A stretch of 33,855 bases of DNA, taken from contig JAFYJT010000024.1 in NCBI GenBank assembly GCA_017537945.1, forward strand, positions 1 through 33,855. The letters are read 5' to 3'. The number at the start of each line of letters is the position of its first letter. Position 1 is the stretch's first letter. The notes under the pieces are model-generated. The model made no database searches and was not told where the DNA came from. It was given only the letters and a program-made list of their open reading frames with translations. Made by a program: the position numbers and the translations under genes. Below, piece by piece: positions 16,379-22,404 of this stretch. This DNA comes from Aeriscardovia sp. (lineage in GTDB: Bacteria > Actinomycetota > Actinomycetes > Actinomycetales > Bifidobacteriaceae).

Positions 16379-16927
16379 ATGCCACAACCGAAAAAAGGTC
16401 CGCGCCTGGCCTCGAGTCCGGCTCATGAGAAGCTTATGCTTGCCAATATGGCCACCAGCCTTTTCAGGAATGAACAGATAACTACCACTCTGCCGCGCGC
16501 TAAAAGGCTTCAGCCCCTGGCTGACAGGCTTATAACTTTCGCTAAAGGCGGCACTCTTGCCGATCGCAGGAGGGTGATGCGCCTGATCCGCGACAAATCC
16601 GTAGTGCACAAGCTTTTTACCAGCATCGCCGACCGCATGGAAGGGCGCGAGGGGGGATACACGAGGATAGTGAAGATTTCCCCGCGCATCGGGGATAATG
16701 CGCCCATGGCCGTCATTAGCCTCGTCACTTCCGACAACCCCAAGAACGCCTCCCTTAAAGAAGCTGAAACCGCCATGAGGCTGGCCGAGGAGGCTGCCGC
16801 CATAGGGGAAGAAAAACCTATGGAGGCAGCCGGGGAAGCCGTAAAAGAGGAGAGCGTCGAAGAGGCCGAGGAAAAATCCGAGGCGGAAGCTAAAGAAGAG
16901 GAAGGAAAAGGGGAAGAGGAAAGGTAG
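16379..16927 (+). CDS. rplQ: 50S ribosomal protein L17 with acidic tail
   Basis: The 182-residue product begins [58 protein letters not shown], the L17 signature. The core ends by about residue 120; the remaining 60 residues are almost entirely Glu, Ala and Lys, an acidic tail seen in several actinobacterial L17 proteins. AAAGGAG lies upstream of the ATG. It is the last gene of the ribosomal operon and is followed by a strong terminator. Confidence 0.97.
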   Translation: MPQPKKGPRLASSPAHEKLMLANMATSLFRNEQITTTLPRAKRLQPLADRLITFAKGGTLADRRRVMRLIRDKSVVHKLFTSIADRMEGREGGYTRIVKISPRIGDNAPMAVISLVTSDNPKNASLKEAETAMRLAEEAAAIGEEKPMEAAGEAVKEESVEEAEEKSEAEAKEEEGKGEEER

Positions 16928-16941
16928 CTTCTCTTTTTCTT

Positions 16942-16964
16942 GGGGGCTTCTCGCCCCCTTTTTT
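16942..16964 (+). terminator. Intrinsic terminator after rplQ
   Basis: GGGGGC (16942-16947), loop TTCTC, GCCCCC (16953-16958) and then six T residues. It ends the long ribosomal operon only 11 bases before the truA start codon. Confidence 0.93.
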
Positions 16965-16975
16965 ATTATTGAAGC

Positions 16976-17800
16976 ATGCGCATAAAGGTTGAGTGCTCCT
17001 ATAACGGCTCCGCTTTCCACGGCTGGGCCAGGCAAAAAGGGCAAAGGACCGTAGAAGGTGAAATAGAGAGGGCGTTTTTCACAATTTTAAGGTCGGAAAT
17101 AAAAATCCAGGCGGCAGGCAGAACCGATGCGGGGGTGCACGCCGCGGGGCAGGTTTTTCATGCCGACCTTCCTAATCTGGAGGGGCGTCTAGCCGACTTT
17201 TCCTACCTCATGAACCGTATGAACTGCCTACTGGAAAAGGATGTGGTTTTAAGAAAAGTGGAACCCGCCCCTCTAGGGTTCGACGCCCGATTTTCAGCCC
17301 TTGGACGCACCTATGTTTATAGGGCTTCCCCTTCAAGAAGCGCAAGATCGCTCATCTTCAACGGTTTTGCATGGGATTTAAATTTTGCCCCTGATCTAAA
17401 CCTTTTAAACTTCCTTGCTTCCAGCATCGTAGGCTTAAAGGATTTTGCTTCCTTCGCGCTCCCCAACCCGGGGGGCACCACTATAAGGAGGGTGGAAGAA
17501 GCCAGGTGGGAAAAGGCGGAAGAAGGTCCGGAAAAGGGCCTTATCAGGTTTACAATACGAGCCGATGCATTTGCCCGTAAGATGGTGCGCTTTTTGGTAG
17601 GGGGGCAGATTTGCGTGGCCGCCAAAAAAAAGCCCGCAAGCTGGTTTCTGGAAAAATTTTCTTCTTCCAGGGATTTTCCCCCTCTGGCCCCGGCTTGCGG
17701 ACTAACCCTCGAAAAGGTGGACTACCCCAGAGACGAACTGCTGGAAGAACGATCCCGCGTCACCAGGGCCGTCCGGCATAGAGACGAATTGAGCGGTTGA
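16976..17800 (+). CDS. truA: tRNA pseudouridine(38-40) synthase TruA
   Basis: The 274-residue protein has the TruA core: an N-terminal YNGSAFHGWARQKGQRTVEGEIE strand-helix, the catalytic-Asp motif AAGRTDAGVHAAGQVFH, a second half with RTYVYRA, FASFALPN and IRFTIRADAFARKMVRFLVG. The enzyme converts uridines in the anticodon arm of tRNAs to pseudouridine. The gene begins right after the rplQ terminator hairpin, so it depends on read-through or its own promoter. No ribosome-binding site is evident apart from the T-rich stretch and GAAG. The stop codon overlaps the 3' acceptor strand of the minus-strand tRNA-Ser gene. Confidence 0.95.
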   Translation: MRIKVECSYNGSAFHGWARQKGQRTVEGEIERAFFTILRSEIKIQAAGRTDAGVHAAGQVFHADLPNLEGRLADFSYLMNRMNCLLEKDVVLRKVEPAPLGFDARFSALGRTYVYRASPSRSARSLIFNGFAWDLNFAPDLNLLNFLASSIVGLKDFASFALPNPGGTTIRRVEEARWEKAEEGPEKGLIRFTIRADAFARKMVRFLVGGQICVAAKKKPASWFLEKFSSSRDFPPLAPACGLTLEKVDYPRDELLEERSRVTRAVRHRDELSG

Positions 17801-17879
17801 AGGGAGATTCGAACTCCCGGAAGCCACAGGCTTCATACGCTTTCGAGGCGTACTCTTTAGACCACTCAGACATTCAACC
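17794..17879 (-). tRNA. tRNA-Ser (anticodon CGA)
   Basis: On the minus strand GGTTGAA pairs with TTCAACC. The anticodon stem TACGC/GCGTA holds loop CTCGAAA (anticodon CGA, reading UCG), and a long variable arm typical of class II tRNA-Ser follows. The discriminator is G and no CCA is encoded. Its 3' end overlaps the end of truA by seven bases on the opposite strand. Confidence 0.95.
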
Positions 17880-17899
17880 AGTGCATAGCACTCTGGCAA

Positions 17900-17927
17900 T
17901 TTTTACACTAAACTTCTTGTATTTCAA
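17900..17927 (-). promoter_or_regulatory. Candidate promoter of tRNA-Ser(CGA)
   Basis: On the minus strand TTGAAA (17922-17927) and TAAAAA (17900-17905) are 16 bases apart. Transcription would begin near 17893, about 14 bases before the tRNA. The -35 box lies within the palindrome at 17924-17942. Confidence 0.4.
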
Positions 17928-17942
17928 GTGTTTGACACTTGA
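17924..17942. repeat. Palindrome between divergent tRNA promoters
   Basis: TCAAGTGT and ACACTTGA are exact inverted copies around a TTG centre. The element covers the candidate -35 boxes of both divergent units: TTGAAA on the minus strand and TTGACA on the plus strand. Related AAGTG sequences recur at 17981-17990, and AGTGC/GCACT with an ATA loop lies next to tRNA-Ser. It may be a protein-binding site or a by-product of back-to-back -35 boxes. Confidence 0.5.
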
Positions 17943-17980
17943 TAGTTTTCTTTGCATATGTTTTAATATCAAAGTACACT
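17932..17980 (+). promoter_or_regulatory. Candidate promoter(s) of tRNA-Tyr/Thr/Met-rpmG
   Basis: Two options are visible. A consensus -35 TTGACA (17932-17937) has CATATG 17 bases later or an extended TGC-ATATGT 18 bases later. Alternatively TTGCAT (17952-17957) and TACACT (17975-17980) are separated by 17 bases, starting transcription about six bases before tRNA-Tyr. The sequence alone does not decide. Confidence 0.45.
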
Positions 17981-17992
17981 TTCAAGTGCTAT

Positions 17993-18073
17993 GGTGGGTT
18001 TCCCAAGTGGTCAAAGGGAGCTGACTGTAAATCAGCCGCGGAAGCTTCGCAGGTTCAAATCCTGCACCCACCA
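17993..18073 (+). tRNA. tRNA-Tyr (anticodon GTA)
   Basis: GGTGGGT pairs with ACCCACC. The anticodon stem GCTGA/TCAGC holds loop CTGTAAA (anticodon GTA), and a long variable arm is present as expected for bacterial tRNA-Tyr. The discriminator is A and no CCA is encoded. tRNA-Thr starts one base later. Confidence 0.95.
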
Positions 18074-18074
18074 C

Positions 18075-18146
18075 GCCTCAGTGGCTCAGTGGCAGAGCAC
18101 CTCCTTGGTAAGGAGGAGATCGTGAGTCCGATTCTCACCTGAGGCT
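18075..18146 (+). tRNA. tRNA-Thr (anticodon GGT)
   Basis: GCCTCAG pairs with CTGAGGC. The anticodon stem CCTCC/GGAGG holds loop TTGGTAA, giving anticodon GGT for ACC/ACU. The discriminator is T and no CCA is encoded. It is the second gene of a three-tRNA unit. Confidence 0.95.
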
Positions 18147-18151
18147 CTCGA

Positions 18152-18225
18152 GGCGGGATAGCTCAGCTGGCTAGAGCGTACGACTCATAATCGTAAGGTC
18201 AGGAGTCCGAGTCTCCTTCCCGCTA
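18152..18225 (+). tRNA. tRNA-Met, elongator type (anticodon CAT)
   Basis: GGCGGGA pairs with TCCCGCT (one G-U). The anticodon stem TACGA/TCGTA holds loop CTCATAA, anticodon CAT. The paired first acceptor base and the lack of the three G-C pairs of initiator tRNA point to elongator tRNA-Met. A tRNA-Ile that carries CAT before lysidine modification is less likely but not excluded by eye. Confidence 0.85.
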
Positions 18226-18259
18226 CTTTTTAGACCGTCAAGTTGTTCAAGAGGGATCG

Positions 18260-18430
18260 ATGGCAAGCAAGAATAGTGATATCCGTCCTAAAGTGACGCT
18301 GGCGTGCACCCAGTGCAAGGAGCGCAACTACATAACCAAGAAGAACCGCAGGAACACCCCCGACAGGCTTGAGCTGAAGAAATACTGCCCACGTTGCAAA
18401 ACCTCTACGGTCCACAAAGAGACCCGCTAA
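18260..18430 (+). CDS. rpmG: 50S ribosomal protein L33, zinc-binding type
   Basis: A 56-residue product with [19 protein letters not shown] near the N-terminus, [25 protein letters not shown] in the middle and a TSTVHKETR end. The two CxxC pairs mark the zinc-binding form of L33. GAGGGAT precedes the ATG. The tRNA-Thr, tRNA-Met, rpmG order is common in actinobacteria, where secE and nusG often follow; here a terminator and murB follow instead. Confidence 0.96.
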   Translation: MASKNSDIRPKVTLACTQCKERNYITKKNRRNTPDRLELKKYCPRCKTSTVHKETR

Positions 18431-18444
18431 GAACCGACAAGCTT

Positions 18445-18469
18445 CCGGCCCTCCTGGGGCCGGTTTTTT
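18445..18469 (+). terminator. Intrinsic terminator after rpmG
   Basis: CCGGCCC (18445-18451), loop TCCTG, GGGCCGG (18457-18463) and six T residues. The hairpin ends 24 bases before the murB start codon. Confidence 0.92.
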
Positions 18470-18492
18470 GTATCTTTCCACATAGGGGCGAA

Positions 18493-19641
18493 ATGAGAAA
18501 ATTTTTCTGTAGGGATGCGAGATTTTCCGATCTGACCACCATTAAGGTAGGAGGGTATATAGAGCGTTTTTTCCAACCGGCCACCAAGGCCAGCTTTATA
18601 AACCTACTTTCCGAAGAGAAAGGCCCGTTGTTTATTTTGGGCTCCGGCTCCAACACTTTGGCTTCGGACGCGATATTTTCAGAAACCGTTATAAGGACCA
18701 GGTTTGGGGGGGTAGAGTGCGTCAAAAGGGAAAGAGAGAAAACCTACCTCAGAGCTGACGCGGGGGTTATTTGGGATGATTTTGTAAGGGCCTGCGTTCA
18801 ACTGGGGATGCAGGGCGTAGAGAACCTGTCAGGGATACCCGGCACGGTAGGGGCGGCCGTGGTCCAGAATATTGGGGCCTATGGGAGCGAAGTGTCGGAA
18901 AGCGTAAGGGAAGTGGAGGTGTGGGACAGGCTTCAAAAGAAGGTATGCGTTTTGGACGAACCTTCCATGGAGTTTGGATACAGGACCTCCCTAATCAAGG
19001 AGGACATCAAGTTGCAGTCGCCTTATGCCCCTAATCCGCGTTTTGTAGTCCTATCCGCGCTTTTTTGCCTCTCCTCCAAAAACTTTGCCCCTATAAAATA
19101 CAAAAATATAGCCGATTATCTTGGAAAGCCTATGGGATCGGTGGGAAAACTCTGGGATATAAGAAGGGCCGTGCTGTCGGTAAGGGGCTCAAAAGACATG
19201 TTGGAAGATCCGGCGCGCTATAGATCGAGGCTTATGGCAAATATGATGCCTGAGCGCCTGAAAGAAATCCCCCTCCCGCCCCTTTCGCCCAATCCCAATC
19301 GCGACAGCTGCGGGAGTTTTTTCGTCAACCCCGTAGTGTCGCCTGAAAAGGCGGACTTGCTCCCCTTGGGGGCTCCGAAGTTCGCGTCCCAAGGAAAAGT
19401 AAAGCTCTCTGCCGCATGGCTCATAGAACAAGCCGGCTTTAAAAAAGGCTACCCTTTGCAAAAAGATCCAAACGCGAGGGCCGCCCTTTCTACTTCCCAT
19501 GCTTTGGCTATTACGAACAGAGGCTCGGCCACCGCACGCGACATAATGGATCTTGCGCACAAAATAAAAGGCAAGGTGCGGGAGAAATTCGGCGTGAATC
19601 TGGCTCTTGAGCCAGTGCTTGTAGGATTGGAGGAGAAATGA
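18493..19641 (+). CDS. murB: UDP-N-acetylenolpyruvoylglucosamine reductase MurB
   Basis: The 382-residue flavoenzyme reduces the enolpyruvyl group of UDP-GlcNAc to make UDP-MurNAc for peptidoglycan. Visible features are LTTIKVGGYIERFFQP at the start, the FAD-binding ILGSGSNTLASD, GVENLSGIPGTVGAAVVQNIGAYG, FGYRTS, and the catalytic-Ser motif SCGSFFVNP near residue 275. The C-terminal STSHALAITNRGSATARDI follows. About 20 extra residues, Pro-rich, precede the SCGSFF motif. The ATG at 18493 follows AGGGG; an open frame extending to 18394 runs through rpmG and the terminator and is rejected. The stop codon overlaps the ferredoxin start. Confidence 0.95.
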   Translation: MRKFFCRDARFSDLTTIKVGGYIERFFQPATKASFINLLSEEKGPLFILGSGSNTLASDAIFSETVIRTRFGGVECVKREREKTYLRADAGVIWDDFVRACVQLGMQGVENLSGIPGTVGAAVVQNIGAYGSEVSESVREVEVWDRLQKKVCVLDEPSMEFGYRTSLIKEDIKLQSPYAPNPRFVVLSALFCLSSKNFAPIKYKNIADYLGKPMGSVGKLWDIRRAVLSVRGSKDMLEDPARYRSRLMANMMPERLKEIPLPPLSPNPNRDSCGSFFVNPVVSPEKADLLPLGAPKFASQGKVKLSAAWLIEQAGFKKGYPLQKDPNARAALSTSHALAITNRGSATARDIMDLAHKIKGKVREKFGVNLALEPVLVGLEEK

Positions 19642-19946
19642 CCTACGTTATTGCCTACCCCTGCGTGGACGTGAAGGACAAGTCCTGTTTGGAGGCCTGC
19701 CCGGTAGAGTGCATCTACGAGGGCGAGAGGATGATGTACATCAACCCTGACGAGTGCATAGACTGCGGGGCCTGCGAGGCGGTGTGCCCGGTGCAGGCCA
19801 TCTTTTATCAGGACAGCCTCCCCAATGACTGGAAGTGGTTTGAAGCGGCAAGCGAGGAGTTTTTTGAAGAAGAAAGGGAGCAGGGGGAAGTGTACAAAGA
19901 CCCAAAGAGGGTGCAGGACCTCCCAAAGAGGGAGGGGAAATCCTAG
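19638..19946 (+). CDS. fdxA: 7Fe-type ferredoxin (3Fe-4S plus 4Fe-4S)
   Basis: A 102-residue ferredoxin with the pattern C-x7-C-x3-CPV-x-C near the N-terminus and CIDCGACEAVCP in the middle. This spacing is that of actinobacterial 7Fe ferredoxins, in which the eight-residue gap leaves one cluster as 3Fe-4S. It probably carries electrons between oxidoreductases in the cytoplasm; the partner is not evident here. The acidic C-terminal half (WKWFEAASEEFFEEERE) is typical of the family. Its start overlaps the murB stop (ATGA), indicating translational coupling although the two functions are unrelated. Confidence 0.93.
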   Translation: MTYVIAYPCVDVKDKSCLEACPVECIYEGERMMYINPDECIDCGACEAVCPVQAIFYQDSLPNDWKWFEAASEEFFEEEREQGEVYKDPKRVQDLPKREGKS

Positions 19947-19950
19947 TAAG

Positions 19951-20037
19951 CGGAGACCGGGAGATTCGAACTCCCGAGCGGCACAAGCCGCCAACACCTT
20001 AGCAGGGTGCCCCTATCGACCACTCAGGCAGGTCTCC
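19951..20037 (-). tRNA. tRNA-Ser (anticodon GCT)
   Basis: On the minus strand GGAGACC pairs with GGTCTCC. The anticodon loop CTGCTAA gives GCT for AGC/AGU, and a long variable arm is present. The discriminator is G and no CCA is encoded. It converges on the ferredoxin gene, four bases beyond its stop codon. Confidence 0.95.
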
Positions 20038-20042
20038 AGAAA

Positions 20043-20061
20043 GCGGATAAACAAAATCCGC
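20043..20061 (-). other. Hairpin in the leader of tRNA-Ser(GCT)
   Basis: GCGGAT and ATCCGC are perfect inverted copies around a seven-base A-rich loop. On the minus strand the hairpin would form right at the predicted 5' end of the precursor, six bases before the mature tRNA. It may protect the leader or guide processing by RNase P. Confidence 0.4.
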
Positions 20062-20068
20062 AGAAATT

Positions 20069-20097
20069 ATAATATCAAAGACCTGATTGGATATCAA
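20069..20097 (-). promoter_or_regulatory. Candidate promoter of tRNA-Ser(GCT)
   Basis: On the minus strand TTGATA (20092-20097) and TATTAT (20069-20074) are 17 bases apart. A perfect TATAAT overlaps the -10 three bases further on. Transcription would start near 20062. The remaining bases up to 20235 are AT-rich and contain no credible gene. Confidence 0.5.
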
Positions 20098-20235
20098 TCC
20101 ATATTTTTTATATTATAAATCGTAAATATTAATTAACTTTTTAGATTTTGGTAAAAAACACACAAAGGAGATCCTAAAAAGGTAATATTACAATGTATTA
20201 TTTTTGCTCTATTTTTCTAAAGATAAGGAGAAAAT

Positions 20236-20811
20236 ATGGCAGACGACAGGAATCAGGACACGGAGCCCCAGGCTAAAGAGCCAAAGGTAGAGTGGGTTGC
20301 GGTTCTAGTTTTGGCGATTATGGCCGTGGCCATTCTAATCATCGGCTTCTCTGTATATATGGCCCGTAAGATCAACAGGTACCAGGATGAGCAGAAGATG
20401 GCCAAAATGCATGAGGAGAAGATGAAGGCTGCGGACGCCGCCAAGATCTTCACCAAGGTCATTGATATGAAGGCCACCGCCAACGGCCCCGCCGTGGCCA
20501 CCGTCAGCATTGACGGCACCCAGACGAGCTACAAATTCACTGACACTTGGACCAAGACTGAAGACGTGCAGGTTTCCCACGATCTGGAAAACTATGACGC
20601 TGCCCAGGACGCGGTTGTAGTCTCTGTCAAGGCTCAGTCTCCTTCTACCACTTCTTCCACCTCCTCCACCACTTCTTCTTCCGCTTCCAAGACTTCTTCC
20701 GCCTCTTCGAAGGTTTCCATAGACGCCAGCGAAAGCGGGAAGACTATAGCCCACAGCACCGGAACCGACCACGCTACGCTCTCTGTAACCGTCGGGGACA
20801 TCGCCAAGTAA
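20236..20811 (+). CDS. Single-pass membrane protein with Ser/Thr-rich tract, unknown function
   Basis: A 191-residue protein. Residues 1-18 are acidic and polar, about 20-42 form one hydrophobic segment (VAVLVLAIMAVAILIIGFSV), and a Lys/Glu-rich stretch follows. Then comes a beta-rich domain and a run of about 25 almost pure Ser, Thr and Lys residues near 137-161. No family is recognised. The hydrophobic segment is a signal anchor with no lipobox. The Ser/Thr tract resembles linkers of surface proteins, yet the basic ARKINRYQ after the helix argues for a cytoplasmic C-terminus, so topology is open. AAGGAG lies six bases before the ATG. A bidirectional terminator follows. Confidence 0.8.
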   Translation: MADDRNQDTEPQAKEPKVEWVAVLVLAIMAVAILIIGFSVYMARKINRYQDEQKMAKMHEEKMKAADAAKIFTKVIDMKATANGPAVATVSIDGTQTSYKFTDTWTKTEDVQVSHDLENYDAAQDAVVVSVKAQSPSTTSSTSSTTSSSASKTSSASSKVSIDASESGKTIAHSTGTDHATLSVTVGDIAK

Positions 20812-20824
20812 AAGCGGCTAAAAG

Positions 20825-20852
20825 AAAAATCCCAGATCCCTCTGGGATTTTT
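20825..20852. terminator. Bidirectional intrinsic terminator
   Basis: AAAAATCCCAGA (20825-20836) pairs with TCTGGGATTTTT (20841-20852) around a TCCC loop. The A run on one side and the T run on the other give a U-tract in both directions, so it can serve the plus-strand membrane protein gene and the convergent minus-strand gene pair. Confidence 0.92.
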
Positions 20853-20858
20853 TTATGC

Positions 20859-21089
20859 TCAGTACTTCCTCTTTTTTGCTTTCACCCTATGTTTGCGGGG
20901 CACTTGGTTGTAAGTGTCTACCCAGACCCAAAAATCTATAAACAGGCATATTGCAGATACTATCGCCGCCAATCCGAGCAGCCTCTCTCCGCCATGAAAA
21001 AGCAAGTTGCGCAGCGCGATTGCTATGGACCCTGCCAGGCCTATAAGGACGCATATCATTCCTACCAGGGCCTCAACCCTATCGCTCAT
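20859..21089 (-). CDS. Small two-helix membrane protein, unknown function
   Basis: A 76-residue protein with two hydrophobic segments (about residues 8-28 and 37-57) and a strongly basic C-terminus (PRKHRVKAKKRKY), suggesting both ends in the cytoplasm. I recognise no family. It starts 15 bases after the stop codon of the upstream hydrolase gene in the same direction, with AGGAG two bases before the ATG, so the two are probably one operon ending at the bidirectional terminator. Confidence 0.65.
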   Translation of the reverse strand: MSDRVEALVGMICVLIGLAGSIAIALRNLLFHGGERLLGLAAIVSAICLFIDFWVWVDTYNQVPRKHRVKAKKRKY

Positions 21090-21104
21090 ATCTCCTATCT
21101 TAGC

Positions 21105-22238
21105 TTAGTCTTTGGAGCTGACTTCCTTATGGGCAAAGGCTTTCACAAGAGGAAGCTGGAAGAAGGCAATATTGGCCAGATCCTGGAAAAACTGGATCAT
21201 AGTCTCCCTGAGGCTGGGGGGAAGGGTATGGAACTGCCTATAAAGCCTTGGAAGCGCTGACTTGAAGTCAGAAAAGATGTCGTCAAAATCCGTATAGCCC
21301 GCCGCGGCGATTGAATCAAAGAGGGTGTCGATAAAAACTTTTTTGCCCGCCGCGTCGTATTTGTTTATCCATTTGTTGAAGGTAGATCCTATGTATGAAG
21401 CAAAAGGCGCAATTCTTTCGGCCGTGTTGAATTGGAGGTTGTTTTTAAATTGCCAGCTTATGGGGTAATGCTGTTTTATCCCTGAGGCGTTGCTTTTGAC
21501 TATGGAGTAGTGGACAGGGGAATCAAGCAGGGATCCGATAAACGAAAATTCCGGCACGACCTTGTGAATCTTACTCTCTATCCTTTTAAATCCCTCCGTT
21601 TCCAAAAATTCCGTGTTGAAGCCCGGACCGTCTAAAGAATAAATGGCCAAAATCCTGTCCTGAACCTCTTTGGGGCAGACGCTTGAAGCGTAAATGGCGA
21701 GATTGCCGCCTTTTGAGTGCCCCCCGAGTATCACGGCCCCGTGCCAGGACTGGAGGAGCTGTGAAAAGTAAGCTGCGGCGACTTTTTGCGAGTGCACGGG
21801 GCATAAAAATCCCATTTGGTAGTTGTCTTTCCATCCCCGCACGGTGCTGTCGGTGCCGCGGAAGGAAATAAAGAGGACGCCATTGCCAAGATCTGCCGTG
21901 AGCGCGCAAAATCTTTCCGGATCACTCTTGTCCTCCGGCTCTATAAGGTTTGAAAGCCTGACTTCCCTAAACCTCGGACTCTCCCCCAAGGCCCTCACCA
22001 TGTTTATGCAGAGCTTCGGGTTCACTACGTTGTGTACCATTCCGGGGTAAAGCTCGCGCTTTAGCAGATCCTTTAGCGGTATGGGGCTAGGCTTTACAAG
22101 GGCCTTAGAAGGCGTGGAAAAAGCCCTGGGGACGTCTTCTCCGACCGGGGGTTCGAGCTCCCAAGACGCCTCTTGGCTGAAGAAAGCGTCCAAGCCTGCC
22201 TTCTCCACAAATTTTGGAATGAAATCCGGCATATGCAT
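21105..22238 (-). CDS. DUF2974 / lipase class 3-like alpha/beta hydrolase, probably truncated at the N-terminus
   Basis: The open part gives 377 residues. GGHSKGGNLAIYAS is a nucleophile elbow (G-x-S-x-G-G) near residue 175, preceded by FISFRGTDSTVRGWKDNYQMGF as in lipase class 3 and DUF2974 (Mbeg1-like) proteins. The later VPEFSFIGSLL and a QHYPISW segment are also typical and may supply the His. The substrate is unknown, and no signal peptide is visible. The ATG at 22238 has no Shine-Dalgarno sequence, and conserved-looking sequence continues upstream in the same frame. The true start is probably at 22356 and separated by a one-base frameshift, so this is a truncated gene, a pseudogene or a sequence error. 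Confidence 0.75.
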   Translation of the reverse strand: MHMPDFIPKFVEKAGLDAFFSQEASWELEPPVGEDVPRAFSTPSKALVKPSPIPLKDLLKRELYPGMVHNVVNPKLCINMVRALGESPRFREVRLSNLIEPEDKSDPERFCALTADLGNGVLFISFRGTDSTVRGWKDNYQMGFLCPVHSQKVAAAYFSQLLQSWHGAVILGGHSKGGNLAIYASSVCPKEVQDRILAIYSLDGPGFNTEFLETEGFKRIESKIHKVVPEFSFIGSLLDSPVHYSIVKSNASGIKQHYPISWQFKNNLQFNTAERIAPFASYIGSTFNKWINKYDAAGKKVFIDTLFDSIAAAGYTDFDDIFSDFKSALPRLYRQFHTLPPSLRETMIQFFQDLANIAFFQLPLVKAFAHKEVSSKD

Positions 22239-22356
22239 ATAGGGGAGCTGGCAAAATGCGACCGCATCCCTAGCATTGAAGCGGAGTTGCGAAAAAGATC
22301 TTTCTTCGCCTTCAATATAATCGATTACAGATAATTGTTTTCTTACCGTTTTTCAT
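22239..22356 (-). pseudogene. Out-of-frame N-terminal part of the DUF2974 gene
   Basis: On the minus strand, directly upstream of the ATG at 22238 and in the same frame, the codons read VIDYIEGEERSFSQLRFN and then ARDAVAFCQLPYM. This fits the N-terminus of DUF2974 proteins (IIDYI, then F-x-x-L-x-F-N). The frame has no ATG, GTG or TTG and meets a stop just beyond. An ATG at 22354-22356, behind GAAGAGG, is one base out of frame. Removing one A from the run of five at 22349-22353 would join it as MKTVRKQLSVIDYI. Confidence 0.6.
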
Positions 22357-22404
22357 ACCTCTTCGTAAGTAAAATATTTTGGAAATATGTTTCGAAGGGG
22401 GACT

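Noticed and set aside
18394-18492. Upstream extension of murB through rpmG and its terminator
   Set aside because: It would read through a strong terminator hairpin and in another frame of rpmG; the MurB similarity begins at 18493.
20182-20191. Palindrome GTAATATTAC upstream of the membrane protein gene
   Set aside because: Ten-base palindromes are expected by chance in such AT-rich sequence, and no promoter box is well placed around it.
20193-20276. 27-codon open frame (MYYFCSIF...) before the Ser/Thr membrane protein
   Set aside because: It overlaps the start of the larger gene in another frame, and its ribosome-binding site is poor; no sign of a leader peptide with repeated codons.
22361-22397. 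Inverted CTTCG/CGAAG pair between the divergent hydrolase and adnA genes
   Set aside because: The two halves are simply the facing purine-rich ribosome-binding sites of the divergent genes, so no operator need be assumed.
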